From contig NC_079972.1 in the NCBI RefSeq assembly GCF_029852145.1, positions 11,220,986-11,284,985 on the forward strand: a stretch of DNA of 64,000 bases, read 5' to 3'. How positions within the stretch are numbered: the stretch's first letter is position 1; the number at the start of each line of letters is the position of its first letter. This document shows, piece by piece, positions 25,059 to 38,732 of the stretch. Source of the DNA: Microplitis mediator. Taxonomy: Eukaryota > Arthropoda > Insecta > Hymenoptera > Braconidae. The position numbers were made by a program, and so were the translations under genes. The notes under the pieces were generated by a model. That model worked only from the letters and a program-made list of their open reading frames with translations. It was not told the origin of the DNA and did not search any database.

Positions 25059-25080
25059 TATATATATATATATATATATA
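25059..25080. repeat. (TA)n with adjacent (ATCG)n and (CA)n runs
   Basis: A 22-bp TA run is followed by about four GATC/ATCG units (25091-25107) and, about 100 bp on, by a CA-rich run (25210-25229). GAGA-rich DNA lies just before (24987-25015). This is a cluster of four unrelated simple repeats within 250 bp. Confidence 0.9.
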
Positions 25081-25229
25081 CCCGCAGTGTCGATCGATCG
25101 ATCGATTCTACCCACGCGATTCCCATGGGACGTTTTAAACTCACTGATGTGTCTGCTATCTCTCCTGCTGTACGTCTGTCGAGTTTAGCGCGTATGTACA
25201 CGCACAAATACACACACGCACACACACAC

Positions 25230-26492
25230 TCCTGCCCAAGCATCCAAACAACACAACATATCCAACACACACTGAACACGTCGCAATAGAAGGGTACCAG
25301 TTCGTCGATGTTGTCACGTATCTCTGTGGAAAAATCTCATGCATTAATTAATGTTATATGTATACGAAAGCCTTTCGTTTTTCGATATTCAATTCCATGT
25401 AAAAGCCCTATTGGCCCATCCCATCCGTTGTTACCCGTGTGCCTCGAGGTATATCCTCGTCTGGTGCGTCTGACGCGAGGTTTATTGCCTGTTCAAAGCG
25501 CCCTCGATGCGCGAAAATTCTGCGTCCACGAGATTGCACATAAATTTACCGAACCTCAACCACCCTCACCCTCTCTTCCCTACTTTCCTAACTGTTCGCC
25601 CTCTTCATTCCTTTATATTCCCCACTGATGTACAGAACCAGACACTACAGGCGCGAAGCTCGGCCTAATTTTATCCAATATTTCTGAGGGTTCGTTTATT
25701 CCACAATCTTGTGTACGTCTTCTATTTTCCTCTACCTCGTTGCTTTATTGCTGCTACTGCTGCTGCTATTGTTATTGTTAAATAGCTGCTTTTTTTGTTA
25801 CCTTGTCCTTATCATCCTCTTATATATAGTACAGTATACTCGGTCCTCTCGCGCTTCGTCGAACAAAACTCTCATCGCGTCTTTGAATCAAACTTTTTTA
25901 TTATCGGTTTCGCACACCAAGATCCAATATTTTCTCATTACAACTTTTTCTCAACGTCTTATTAATTGCCATCAGTAGCAATGTCGTCCTGACCTCGTCG
26001 TCCTATCGGTACCTGTACACGTGCCCGAGCTTGACAACAGGGTTCACATTATATATAACAGACATGATCGTCGGTTGAAGCTGCCGTGGGCTTTTTAATT
26101 TTCTCTTCCTGCTCTTTTATTACGTTTATATATCTATCCATATATATGTAATATAACTAACGATCTGGTTCCGAGATGATACACATTATTATATATATTT
26201 TATTACATCTTATTGTCTCGTTTATTAACGTTAATAGGTAATGTCGGTAAGCGACGACACAGGACGGGCTGACCGTTGACATTATCACATATTTAGTCTA
26301 CTCGCGTCTACTCTATTCAACCAATAAAACAAGTTAGCAGCATTATCTTTATTGAGGCAAACTAAATTAAAACGAGCACACGAGTCGAGTTAACGCGATG
26401 TATTTGCCCCGTGGTATTGAGAAAATAGATATATAGATATAATAGGAGGATCAAAAGACAAAGCAGTTAAATAATAACAAGACAAAGACAAT
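25230..26492. other. non-coding
   Basis: A block of balanced composition (25308-25630) is open for 106 codons on the plus strand but shows no motif. Leu-encoding CTG/TTG repeats at about 25745-25785 are simple sequence. AT-rich DNA follows. No gene supported. Confidence 0.45.
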
Positions 26493-26523
26493 GAAGAAGA
26501 AAAAGAAGAAGAAGAAGAAGAAG
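26493..26523. repeat. (GAA)n microsatellite
   Basis: GAAGAA units with two A insertions, about 31 bp. Confidence 0.93.
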
Positions 26524-27359
26524 CAAAAGTTGGCTTCATCCAGTATATATATATGTGGGAGTCTCAGAGTCCGGAGACGCGCGTGGGTCGGACCGGAACC
26601 AGGATGATTCACGTCTCACCGCGACTTTGCCGTCGATGAACGCCGTCGAACTCGCATACTAGTCAACACCGAGTGTACGTACAGATTAAATTCAACACAC
26701 AGATCTAGATATATGCGCGTCTGTATTAAATATATTACCTCAAAACTATCAATATCTGGCACCGAAGAATGTACATCGCGGGAGAGTCGTTTGAAAGTTT
26801 ATAAAAAAATATTTCATGATCAACACGCGTGCATACCCTCAACTTTTTTATATTTTTTTTTAAATATATTACGAATTTTTGTTCATCTCTCACGCCTTCG
26901 CTTTATAAAACTTGACTCCTCTCTTAGGTTGTGAGCTCTCGCGAGAGAGAGACAATGGGTGCGTGGGTAGAGAGACCGTTGGCGTGCGCCGGCGCTCATA
27001 TATGTATATATATATACTTACTCTCAGTATACACCCTCGCATTAAATTAAATATCCCTGTGGCTATCGCGTTAAAGCGATTACTTCCGACGTAGAGGCAA
27101 AACGACCAGAACTTGACTAACTCATCCATGACCCTGGATATATATATACATATATAATAAACTGTACAGTACTGTACTATCTATACTGGCCTGCCCAAAG
27201 AAATAAATAATAATAAAATAATATAATATAATAAATGTGATTGAGTGTATAAAGTTTAAATCACAGCAGTCTACACTTATCCAAGTTCTTAGCAACAAAA
27301 CATCTAACGTCGCGTGGCTCGCATTATACGAATTGCATTCCCCGGCACACGAGAAAGAT
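26524..27359. other. non-coding
   Basis: Short TA runs near 27000-27020 and 27137-27155, and a perfect 14-bp palindrome GTACAGTACTGTAC at 27164-27177. No coding evidence. Confidence 0.5.
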
Positions 27360-27406
27360 ACAGCAGCAGCAGCAGGAGGAACATCAGCATCAGCATCAGC
27401 AGCAGT
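27360..27406. repeat. (CAG)n/(CATCAG)n tract
   Basis: About five CAG units, an interruption, then CATCAG and CAG units. It lies inside the longest open frame of the window (minus strand, 27122-27694), which the repeat itself helps to keep open. Confidence 0.9.
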
Positions 27407-29352
27407 AACCATTAAAGACCGGTCGGAAGCAACCGCATTCCTCCGGAATTCCGTGGGTACCAATCCAAATCTCCGCCTTAAACTCTCGTCCTTTCTCTCA
27501 CACCGTCTTATCTTTTCTCTTGACTCTGTTATATGTATACATAAGTGTATATATGTCTTGTCTTTGACTCCGAGAGCAGCAACCACTTTGGTCCTGTATA
27601 CCCAGTGCTCGGTGAGAGAGTTAAGCTGACGATGAGAGTCTCTGGCGCAGATGAGTACAGTGTGGGGCACAGACTGCCGCTGTCGACGAGCCACTAACCT
27701 ATCCGCAAAACCCGTCGGAGACTAGTTCTCTCTGGTACCTTGATTCTGCAGCTATTCGTTAGCCTATTTATGTTTGTAATTACAAAGTCTTCACCGAGTT
27801 CTCGCGCCTCATTCCCCTCGGGTTTGTTTGGACTTGCTTACCCTGCCCTATCCGTCTTCTCATCTTCAGAGCTCTGACTCTATATAGCAAAACTGTATAC
27901 GCTCTCCAAAGCATACCTAAGTATATACTCTTTGCTAGACGTATATCTGCTGATGTGAATCGTCTTATTTGTAACTCGATTCTCCATTAAACAAAATTAT
28001 CAAAACGACAAGATAAATAAATATATATCATTATAACTATAATTTAATTAAATTTATCTTTTACTTTTATGGCGTGTTTTAATTTCCATTTAGCACTTAT
28101 TGCTTGGGAATGTTGATAAGAATAATAAATTTGACAAACACACGAATGTTACTTTTTTTTTATTTTTTTTTCCCAAAAGACCATCGAGAAAAAAAAACAA
28201 ATAACACGAGTTCTCGCGTGACTCATCTTTTTTTATGTGTCGCTGACCCCTTTCGTCTTGTTTTTAAAGAGCGTAGATAAGAGGAGCAAACTTTAGTGGC
28301 AAAGTGGGTAAGAGACTACTGATGGCAATGATAGTGCGGGGAGAGATTTTTAGAGAACGAACAGAAGAAAAAGGCTGAGGATCGAGAGAAAGGTCATTGG
28401 GGCCTTCGGGAAATCGAGGAAAAATGTCCCAAGTGCCTAACGATGATAGGAAGAGACTAAAGAAACGGTTATCCGTGTTATAGCTGACGGCAATGAGCCC
28501 CGGAGGCGATATCTTGGGCTTCTGCTACTTGAGACCCTCGTCGGATGATGATCGAGAGTTAAATCGTCGGTACTTTTGTGCAATGCAGACTAAGACTAAG
28601 AGTTAAAAAAACGACGGGATATCACTGTCGAGACCACTATCAACGTCCCCCAGGTAGTAGTGACGATTTTTGATCTGAATCGTGATCTTTTGTGACTTTA
28701 TCTATCCAGTGACCCTTTATCGCTTTACCTATGGAATAAAAAAAAAATATATATATGTATATATGAGCCCTGGAGTAGTTTAAGTGCTGAGGGATTTATC
28801 CATGAAAATCAAAGTAGTCTTTTTCTTTCACGTGTTATGTTATGACTCTCGGGACAGTGGAAAATGAGGGCGCGTCCATTATACATATAGATATATATAA
28901 ATATATGAATACACACTGATAGCTATCTGTGTATACACGTTTACTGACACGGCGATTCGTATCGAGTAAGTTCAATATTTATTCATGGCCCGTGAGAACG
29001 ATTGTATATTACGCATATATATGTATATACATACATATATATTTGTATACATAAACGTCGTTACAAACTAATATAAAAGATACTAAGCCTTTTTTATATA
29101 ATGACGGCCACACATGAAAAAATTGTACACAAAATAAAATTCCAGCAATTTTTTAAATACTTATATGTATATAAATTTATACAAATGAAAAAAGAGATAA
29201 AATAAAACATCATACTTATTTTTTTTATTGAAACTTGTAGCATAAAATGGGGATTAACATAATCCCTTGAAGAAATGAATAATATTTATTTAAAACTATT
29301 CAATTGAATCATTTGAATAAAATTTATTGTAAACAGTGATGATGATCATAAC

Positions 29353-29355
<3 letters not shown>
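27407..29355. other. non-coding
   Basis: AT-rich with T-runs around 28150-28170 and TA/GTATA runs around 28748-28765 and 29015-29050. The GC-balanced stretch 28230-28720 has stops in all frames at short intervals and no feature I can name. Confidence 0.5.

Positions 29356-29400
<45 letters not shown>
29356..29400. repeat. (TA)n microsatellite, 45 bp
   Basis: Perfect TA alternation, the second longest pure dinucleotide tract in the window. Confidence 0.97.
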
Positions 29401-29404
<4 letters not shown>

Positions 29405-32400
29405 TTAAATTATTCATTTTAAAAGTGGTGTCATCAATTCCAATAGTGATCAGTTTAAAAAGAGCCGCACTTGGACACGGACTTAACTCTTTTATAGTTT
29501 AGATTAATGATAAAATAAAAATATAAAAAATAAAATCATTGGTAATTTTTCGTCTCTATTATATTAGTCTATAAGTCGCACTGATGTAAATTCTTGGCCA
29601 GCACCTCTATTATGTATATAAATATAAATATAAATATATGAGCCTGGTTGTTATTATGAGGATTTCTCCAGAGAGATCACGAAATAACACCTAGTGTCTT
29701 TGTTGGGCCGGCGGTCTCACGGCGGCGAAGCGCCATCCATAAATTTTTGAACACACCGTCCAGAGTGTGTATCTTTTTCTCTCTCATTGGATAGGGGGCT
29801 TGACGGTATGGTCACAACCCGGGAATCGGCCACCCGCACTCTCAACGATCCTGATACTTCTCTGCTCCAGCATATCCAGATCCAGACTCTTCGCCACAGC
29901 GTGACGGCATATAACCTGAGTATGCCCGAGAAAGACACGCGCCCAGTCTGGACCCACACCCACGCATTGGATGCCGCGCGGCTCTCAACCCCTTTACACT
30001 TCTACTCGTGCTATTTTTTTATTTTATATTTTTTACCATCATGTTGTTTTTATTCGCACGACCAGGGAGTTGAGACCCGAGTACAGAGTATACGGCCTCA
30101 GTAGACCCCGGTATCAACGACGATTAATGTTTATAAGGACAAGGGAGAAAGAGAAAACTAGTATACATCTACTGAGAGGCTGCGGTGTATCCTCTGCTCA
30201 GCATCGAAACGGGATCGTTATATACCACGGGGGCCGTCGCCGCCCATCGGGAGATGCTGCCTGGACAACAAGGAAAGGAGACAAGAGTCCAAGTGAATAA
30301 GGCATTACAAAGAAAAGATGAGGATAAAAAGTTGAATAATAAAATAAAAGTGAGCAACGTGTGCATGGGAAAGACACCTACGCTTTGGTCTTTGTGCAGC
30401 TACGGTACCGCGAGCATCAGCTCACTATATATATGTACTTTTAAAAATTTTTTCTAGTCATTTCGTCTGTGTATCTAAATATGTCAATGACGGTGACGAT
30501 GAGACTGCTGTCTCGTGGTGATGATTTCAGCCCACGCATTTAAATATAAACCAATGTTTATATTTAAAGATTTTAAAAATAAAAATAATAAGTAAAGCAT
30601 AAAACCCGTAACTGATTGGACAGGTTGTGTGCGACAAAGTAACTTGTCTTATTCGGCTCGACGACGGTCATGGGAATTGACGATCGGCAAGATGTCTATA
30701 TATATATCATCATCATCATCATAAGCTTGAATGTGGCCAAGTTGGCTCCAGTGGCGGGCGAAACTCTGTTTTTATTTTATTTTGCGCGACCGATCAACCC
30801 TGAAATCGCGTCGTTCCGCGCTATCTCTGTCTTGTTCGTCCAGTCCCCGAGACACCCATCATCACAAAGAATAAAAGAGTTAAGAAGAGCGAGCGAGACA
30901 GTCTAAGAGAGTGAGAGATCATTGACGTCTTCGAGGCCAAGACTAATGTGATTCACATGATGACTACAATGTTTCCCGAGAGCTCGAGACTTATTCTCTC
31001 TGTCCTCTTCTCTGATGCCGGCGTGTCTCTAACACAGGAAGTGTACCCACGATATCGAATCACTCTCGTCATTTTTCAGCGAGCTCTCTTAACTCCACGG
31101 TTATTTTATTCCCACGCTCAAAAATATATTACGTTTACTTATTCTTCTCTAATATATATATGATATATAAATTTTGCTTTTTTGTCTTGAGAATAAATAA
31201 TTTTTTTTCGAAAATTTCTTACCAACAATAGACAGGATTTGTCGAATTTAAAATCCGACGTATTTAAATGTTGTCTTGAAGTCTGTAATACTCTGGGCTA
31301 AAGTATCTCGCGAGGAGCATGAGGAGGAGAAGGGGCGCAAGGCGCGAGACAGGCGCGTGGCTCCCACGGGTCCGATGGGCCCCGAGTAGTCTTACTCTCT
31401 CACTGGTTGTTCATCTTTTCATCCTTCTCTCGTTCCCTTCTCTCTCGTTGGTGGTGTTATTGTTGTTGTTGTCCTACTGCATGCTTCGTCCATTGGCCAA
31501 GTAAAGTGCATAGCAGGCCAAGTGCTGCACGCTCGCGAGGCAGCGCAAGCAGGTTTAGTTGCTCGTCAAGACCAGTTAGAAGCTGCTCACAAATAACCGG
31601 TGGATGGTTACGCCGCATTGTGCACAAACCAAAGTATCCACTAATATAATCGCAGACAGAGAGAAATATACGCTTGCAAAAGTGTGTAGTGTTAGGGATG
31701 GAGGATCGATAGGCGTGCGAAACTAATTGCCAAATTGGAGCAGAGGCTCAAAATAATAATCACAAGAGCCTTCTTCAAACTAATTACTTTATCCTCTTTC
31801 GTATACACGAAAGTGAGTAGTCTTAATGGTTATAAGGCTTCTCCGGCGTATCGAGCCGTTTCTCATCATCAACAGGGGGAAAGAGAGTAGAGAAACGTTA
31901 GTTACTCATTTTTCGTCTCTCTCGGGTCCACTCGTCCTTGTACCCGGTTTTTTCTATTCATCTTCATCCGCGTGCAATGCAGAGCCCACCTGAGGGGCTG
32001 TCTAATAACCTTTCGTCGCAAGCCGCCGGGCAAATTCCGTCGATTCTACCCCGAGAAAAATTATGAGCCCGCAAATGAAATCCCAGAGAACGTTAGTGGA
32101 AGGCGCGCGCATGTATGAATTATATATATCTCTCTTTCTCTTTCTCTCTTAACTTGTTCTCTCATCGGTTATTTCACTCCTGTACTTGCGGACTTTCCAG
32201 GCAGACTTTTCGCTTCTCTCGCCCTAAAATTGCGCCAGAGCGTGCTGATATACGAGTGTCCGTCGACTGGAAACGGATTCTTACGGTCTACCTCCCTTCT
32301 GTTATACCACTACTACGTACTACTGGCATATCACTTCCCACCTTCTCTTCCTCTTTTTCTTCTCTCTGGTCTCCCCAGTCTCTTCTTGTTCGAGCCCATA

Positions 32401-34346
32401 AATATCGATATCCACTTTTCTTACTTCTCTCCTTTCCCTCCGGGTAAATTCGTGGATATGAGGTTTTCAAACTTTTTTCGGGAGAGAAAATTACAAAAGA
32501 AAACTACTAGTATTTTTTGGCTGTCTCATTTTTTTTCTTATATTTATTTCTTGGACCATTCTCTCTCTTTGTCTGAAACATAGTTTTAAGAGCACACGTC
32601 TTGGTTTCTTTTCACAACCGGATGAGTTGCAGTAAGTTGGGTAAAAACACGAAAACTTTGGTGTTGAACTCGGTGGCAAGAGAGTTTACCTCGTTTCTGG
32701 ATCAACTCCATAGAACGTTAGGGAATCAACGAGCAGTGTAAGTGCAAGGAAAGAGAAGAAGGGGAGAGACGGAGAAAGAAAGAAAGAAAGAGTACTTCGA
32801 CAACTGTATAGTATTATGTAAAGTTCAGTTGTACTGTAATAGCAGATCAACTTTATAAGATGCTTATACATGTATCTAATCACACTACCACCTTCATATA
32901 AATGCATAGAGTATACGCGTATATATTTAAACTCGCGAGCAGTTAGCGTAGTATATACACACACATATATAAGTGCCAGCTCTAAGTTGTTGAGTGCAGA
33001 TATGTGCCGAGTTGTACAAGTATATTTCCTGACCTCTGAACTTGTTCAACGTACATTCGCATGGAGAAAACGATTCTCATTCAGATATCGATAATTGCAC
33101 CCCGGAGACTATCTTCTTGCTTCTTATTCTTATTCTCCAACCTTTGGGTTTATGTAAAAACTAAAGGCCCTGGAGCTAGAAGAATTCTTTCTCGTTATAC
33201 AGCACAACTCGTATCCCCTGTTGCCGGTTTTCAATGGCACGGATTAACGTCCCAGGATAGCCGGAAACGTATGCAGACGAGCGTGATATAGAGAAATAGT
33301 CGACAGTTAAAATGAGAAATAAAATAAAAAGAATTAAAGTTTAAGTTAGAGTTAGATAGGCTGCAATGTAGTATTCAACAAACCGTGAATAAAATTCAAC
33401 AGTAATATGCTCAATACAATAGCTTCGATGTATCTATAATTCACAGGTGTTGGATATGTGTTATACGTTATATGCTATTATTACTCTTATCATTGTTATT
33501 ATTATTTATTATTATATATTCTCATTCCGTACTTTCATACATACGCATATAATTTTTTTTTTTTTCATTTATTTTTTTTTCTTATTATATACTTGATAGG
33601 CTATCATTTTCTTTCAATAAAAATATAATCTATTTACGGACACGAGCTGTTATTGCATCTGTATATATACGATGTTTACTGTCGGTAACTTCACATATAG
33701 TGAACTCTTAAAAATAAAATAAGAGAAAAAAAAGTAAAAAAAACACTAAAGCACCTGTTTCTTCACGGCAATCTTCGTTTTCCGTCATCCATGACCGATA
33801 ATGGGTTTCACAGTCGACCAGAGAAACGGTCTGAGCATTTTGGAACAGTGAATTCAGTGTGTTGCCAATCGTGCGAATCTTCTGGATGAGCCGGCAACGG
33901 CATCGAGACTGCCACCACCATCATCATCATCTTGATCCTCCAGCAGCCACCAGCAGAACGAGCTCCATAAGTATAATAAGAGAAAGACATGAAGACACTG
34001 ATGGAACAAAGAGCTCGAAGATCCATCCGACCGTGAAGAAGATCTCCTCTACTTGAAGATCTCCTCCTACTCTTTCTCTCTTAAACATACACAATACTGT
34101 GTCTAAACTTTAATTGTATGAGTAGTAATAGTCGTCGACGTCTTTGCTCTAGATCTGACGTCATTTTCCTCCCGGGAGTACTATAGCGATTTCATCGCGC
34201 GCCCACTTATCCCGAGTCACGTCACACATGTGTAAGCTCGATCTTGTGGCAGGTAGTTTTGACTAGAGTAAAGTTGGAGCGACGACGCGTGCTGTAGAAT
34301 TATCAAAGCCCCTAGGGTAGTGAAACGTATATCCATGTACAGATAC
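29401..34346. other. non-coding
   Basis: No recognisable gene. Frames in the more GC-balanced blocks (29717-30300, 30900-31130, 32160-32480, 33800-34060) are 60-117 codons, often open on both strands at once, and match no family I know. An ATC run lies at 30708-30722. T-rich tracts lie near 33550-33585. The His-rich frame near 33910-33930 comes from a CATCAT repeat. Confidence 0.45.
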
Positions 34347-34371
34347 ATATATATATATATATATATATATA
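34347..34371. repeat. (TA)n microsatellite
   Basis: About 25 bp of perfect TA alternation. Confidence 0.94.
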
Positions 34372-36361
34372 CAAATATATACATACATACAGTTTTATAG
34401 TGAAAGTAAAGAGCAGAGATTTAACGGAATATATATATATGTATACAATATGAAGGCACGTCGACGAGAGGGAAGGATGCGGGGGTGCCAAACCGCAAAG
34501 TCGTTTGCTAGCCAAGTTTCTCACAAACTATATTCCCGTATACAAGTATTAGTCGTTTACTTGACTCGGCTTCAGCGAGTTAGGTATGTGTATGTATATA
34601 AGCATAACTATGGGTACACATGCACAGGGAAATAAGTAGTATGCTCGCTCGGCAGGAACGTGAGTGTGGTTGCATTAGTTTATTAAGCCCCCATCGTAAA
34701 GAAAAAAAAGGGGGCAAATAAAGAGGATGAGAGACACGATCTTTTTTTATCTCTCTCCCTTTTCCTCATTCGGCGGTGCATCGTATGATAGTCTCTGGGC
34801 ATTTGAGTTTTTGTACATATTACCTCCTCGGGGGTTTATCCGTAGCGGTGAAGACCGGCAAAAAGAAGCAGTAGACGTTGGATCTCGTCGTGAGTAGCGT
34901 CAGGTTCTGCTGCGAGTATATCGTTTTGGGACGACCGCCGGCGTGTTGGGAGCGTTTCACTCGTAATTACGAAATTGCTCCTTTGAAGGGATCCGCACTG
35001 CTGCTGATGCTGCTGATCTCGCTGCCGTTGCTGTGATGATGCACCGGTGCTCCCTATTTTCTCCGCCCCCGAACAAAGACCGTGCAGCTTTACAGGCTTG
35101 CCTTTTTATCTCTATAAATAGTTGACGATGTCTCCTTTATATAAGAGCTACTCGAGTAGCTATATCTATATCTATACATCTTCACATCCATCCATACACA
35201 CATACATATATATATATATATGTTTATGTCTATATCTATTCATCAAAATCGACTACTTAATGCTGCTGCTGATGCTTTGTGATACTTTACTCTCTATTTG
35301 CTAATGGTTGAATGGAACTCGATGAGACAGTATACTGTATACAGAATACTATAGAGAAAACCAGAGATATCGAGTGTCTCAAACAGCCTGGGGCTCATCG
35401 TCTTACGTTTATTCTCTCACCAGATTAATCCATCTCCCGTGGATACCGTAATGGCCGTTGTGAGTATAGTATAACTATATAGCCACTGCGGGCGATTATT
35501 TCGCGGGGATCGCTCCGTCATCGCGGAAGGCGGCTTCTCTTGATGTCCCGACGATTGGCGACGGGTGTGAGACGTAACGGGGGATAGAGCCAGTGACTAT
35601 AATCACTTCGATCTATGGGCTACGACCCCGTCAAGGTCGCTCTCTTTTATATACATTTACCTAAAGGGATGCGAACAACTATTTTTTTCCTCTCTCTCTC
35701 TCTCCCTTTCTTTAGACATACATATAGACGGTATATAAATTATCTCTCTATATATGTACTCTGCTGATGATACTAGGACTTATTCTGGTGATGTCGCTCT
35801 TGACGATTATAAATTTCCGCAACTACTTTACCCGTCTAATGATCGTATATCTTTTCTCTCGCCAGACCTCATTTACTTTTATCGTCAATTATTCAGGCTG
35901 CAATATTGTTATCTATCTATATAGATATCAATTTATTATTTATTAATTCCTTTTGTAAAGTATTTTTATTCTCTCTCCATAGATACTCTTTGCTCTGTAA
36001 TACTCCAGACCTTATATATTCTCTTTATATATTTGATGTAGAAAGATTACAAAAAAAATCTATAAGAAAAAATCGACAAGTTTGTGATAAATGTACATTT
36101 GAGAAGATAGAAATGACGTATACTTTTCATTCGATGCATCCTTTCATTGTCATTACTCTTTCTCATCATTTTTCTTCTTTGATTTTTTATTTTCATATAC
36201 TTTAGCAAACTCCTCTCTTGCCTCCATCATATCAAAGCTCACACCAGATTTTATATATCTGTCGTAATCATCAAACTTTTTGATGACGTTCGCATCACAG
36301 AAGCCAAAAAAATTATTAATACATATACTTAAAAAAATATATATTTTTAATTTCCATCTCT
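34372..36361. other. non-coding
   Basis: CTG/GCTGAT runs near 34998-35035, TATC/TA runs at 35158-35225, and a CT run near 35690-35705. No open frame with recognisable content. Confidence 0.5.
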
Positions 36362-36380
36362 AAAAAAAAAAAAAAAAAAA
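36362..36380. repeat. A19 homopolymer
   Basis: Nineteen consecutive A residues. No retroposon body or target duplication is evident around it, so it is called a simple repeat and not a retrotransposon tail. Confidence 0.93.
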
Positions 36381-37803
36381 TATATGTAGAAGCTTCAAAG
36401 TCTAATTAAAAAATAGCGTCGAGTATAAAGGATTATAAAAAGAGTATGTTGTTGATGAGTACATATATAAATATAAATATACTAGTGAAATATAGTCAGA
36501 AGGAGTGAGAAAATTGGAAGGAAGACTAATTATGTGATTTACGAGCAGCCAGCCGCAACTACTGTACTGTACTCTGTCCGTCGTGGACTGTGCACCTTAC
36601 AGTAGTCCGTTCCATACTCTTATATTGCTTTATATCCAACTCTCGACTGATGTTAAATCCCCAGAGTAGTCTACTTTGGCTACTATCATCATCACTCAGA
36701 GGAGAGAGGAAGTACGTACTTGTGACCGCAGAAAATACAACTCTGATTATTCCTACCTCGCAACGCTCGATGCACGTGCATCGTTATACTAAAGAGAATA
36801 AGAGTACAGAGTACTCAGTATAGAATACTGTATATATACATACATATACACCTTTTATATATATTGCGTCTCTCTCATCCGCTGATGACCAAGTGGACTT
36901 ACTGGTATATACCTCGAGGCACTGGGTAATTGCGTTTATTAAAACTTTACGCGTTCTAGTTTCGTTGGAACATTATCATGGAAAATAATAATACCAACCG
37001 AACCACTGTCTGTTACTGTACTTTATAATACACATATGTAGATAGATATATATGTCCTTATAAAATACATTAGACTTTGAATTTTAGACACACGTTATAA
37101 TTAACTGGTGAGAGTTTACTGGGAATACCCATCAAAACGTTTATACAAAATTTTCAGTGTGCGCGTCGTATAGTTTCGTGTGCTAAGCCCAGACAGAGTG
37201 GCTAAGCTTTCGCGCATAGACTAATGAACCACCGCTAGAAATAAGCTGAGAGGAAGAGAGAAAGTGAGAGACTTTGTAAGCCAACGAAAATCCCACGTTT
37301 ACATATGGAATTATCGTGCATCTCTCGTGGATTACCAACTTCATTTCATCCAACGTTGGATTATATTAGAGAAGACACTCAGCAGTGAGACGGTTCTAAA
37401 GACACACCATATACACACTGGCTCTTAATTTATTATTATTATTATTATTGTTGTTCATTTACATTTATATTCACCTCAATATTATTTAAATTTCAATGAA
37501 ACTTGACCCAACAATTTATGAATCGTATGAAGGGATGGAAGTTTTTTTTATTTTTATTTAAAACAAGCGGGTGAATTAGGAAAACATGTAGAGTGAAGGC
37601 GAAGATAAAAAAATATAATTCTAATGAATTAATACAAGCGCTAACAACGTTACGGACATTAAAGCTTTTCACCAAAACATGAATTTGAATTTTGTAAATT
37701 CATTGCAGGTCAGCAGCGCTCTTACGGCTTGAGTGTACCAAGCAAAGTATCATCCGCGGTTTTTATTTTTATTCCGCTCGTTGCTTTTCTCCATCGCGAG
37801 TAA
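36381..37803. other. non-coding
   Basis: A (TTA)n run lies at about 37430-37448. From about 37680 simple repeats become rare, and an acceptor-like TTCATTGCAG ends at 37708, upstream of the zinc-finger-like patches. No gene called. Confidence 0.45.
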
Positions 37804-37992
37804 TTATGCATAGTTCGCATGCTTTCCGCAAATGAATATACATCTGAGCCCAGCGTCACACGGTATCCTCGTATGTTTTACAATACCTCTGTTTGTCCCA
37901 CAACCATCACAAGAAACATTAAGACCGCAATGTTTCTTACAAAAGTTACGACACATCAGACAATTCAAGAGGGGAAAAATTTTAACTTTCAA
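37804..37992 (-). CDS. short cysteine-rich open frame (doubtful)
   Basis: A minus-strand frame of about 62 codons has nine Cys within roughly 43 residues, spaced C-x2-C-x3-C-x3-C-x5-C-x2-C-x13-C-x5-C-x3-C, and ends in a TAA near 37804. It has no ATG of its own; the only in-frame start would be TTG, so it would have to be an exon of a spliced gene. No clear acceptor is visible just upstream. The density of Cys is unusual for this window and fits either a small disulphide-rich secreted peptide or a chance antisense frame. It overlaps the plus-strand zinc-finger-like patches, and both readings cannot be right. Confidence 0.1.
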   Translation of the reverse strand: MKVKIFPLLNCLMCRNFCKKHCGLNVSCDGCGTNRGIVKHTRIPCDAGLRCIFICGKHANYA

Positions 37993-38121
37993 CGCTCAAA
38001 CACCATTGCCGCCCTGCCATCATACGAACATAAAAAACTTTAAGCCCATCCTTGCCTTAGAAAGACTCAGCTTGTTTTTCAGTGTCTACACTGTGAAAAA
38101 GTTTAAATCACTTTCATAAAT
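37894..38121 (+). pseudogene. possible decayed C2H2 zinc-finger coding remnant
   Basis: Three plus-strand patches look like pieces of zinc fingers but lie in different frames. At 37949-37993 a frame reads LRHIR, five residues, GK, three residues, F; this resembles the H-I/L-R ... G-K-x-P-x-F linker of insect tandem-finger exons. At 38047-38103 another frame reads HPCLRKTQLVFQCLHCEKV, with a good F-x-C-x2-C-E-K half finger, broken by a stop directly after. A Cys-Pro start at 37894-37899 could be the first half finger. Stops and frame changes separate them, so if real this is a pseudogene. The matches are short and judged by eye. Confidence 0.22.
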
Positions 38122-38732
38122 GTGATACTGCAGATATAAAATATTTGTCAGTCAAGTCTCCATCAAACAAAAAATTTATAATTTTTTAACCACATAGAGA
38201 TCATAGAGTTTGTGGATTTTCAGTTTTCGAATTAGACGGTTCTCAAACCGCTAAATTCCCCAGAAACTTTAAGAGGAATGCGATAAAGGATGACTACTAG
38301 CGTTTTCATCGTAACGAAATAGCCTAGAGCGACGTGTCTATACTCGCAAAACATATATATCATATACATATATTTTCGAGGTGTTTACATTCGCTGATTG
38401 CTGTTTGAGGTGCACAGGTAGCTTTTAACTGCACTTATGTGAAACTTGACACATCAAAACTACTTGACTGCACTCTACTTTCTCAATTCTATACAATTCT
38501 TTGCACATCTTTCAAATAATCGTCTAGCCGGTCGGTCATATAAATGACATGTGATCAAGATGCAAACTCAGTAGCACACGTTTATTTAAAAAGAAAAAGC
38601 CATACATTTCTTATTAAAGTTTACTCAGTTGCCATGTGAATTTAATTTTTACCAGGTAAATTTAAAAAAAATAACATTTTTTCTATCATTCACTGTATCA
38701 TTGAGACATTCGTATTCACAAACAATAATAAA

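Noticed and set aside
27122..27694. Longest open frame in the window (190 codons, minus strand)
   Set aside because: It spans a CAG-type repeat, ends in an AT-encoded hydrophobic tail, overlaps a 130-codon plus-strand frame, and shows no recognisable domain. Length alone is not enough.
33905..33935. His-rich stretch resembling a metal-binding or transcription-factor His tract
   Set aside because: Produced by a short CATCAT repeat, with no surrounding domain.
36362..36380. A19 as a retroposon tail
   Set aside because: Same reasons: no recognisable body and no flanking direct repeats.
38077..38101. TTTTTCAGTGT and ACACTGTGAAAAA around 38077-38100 as the junction of two MITEs
   Set aside because: It looks like the terminal pattern seen elsewhere, but I could not find partner ends on either side.
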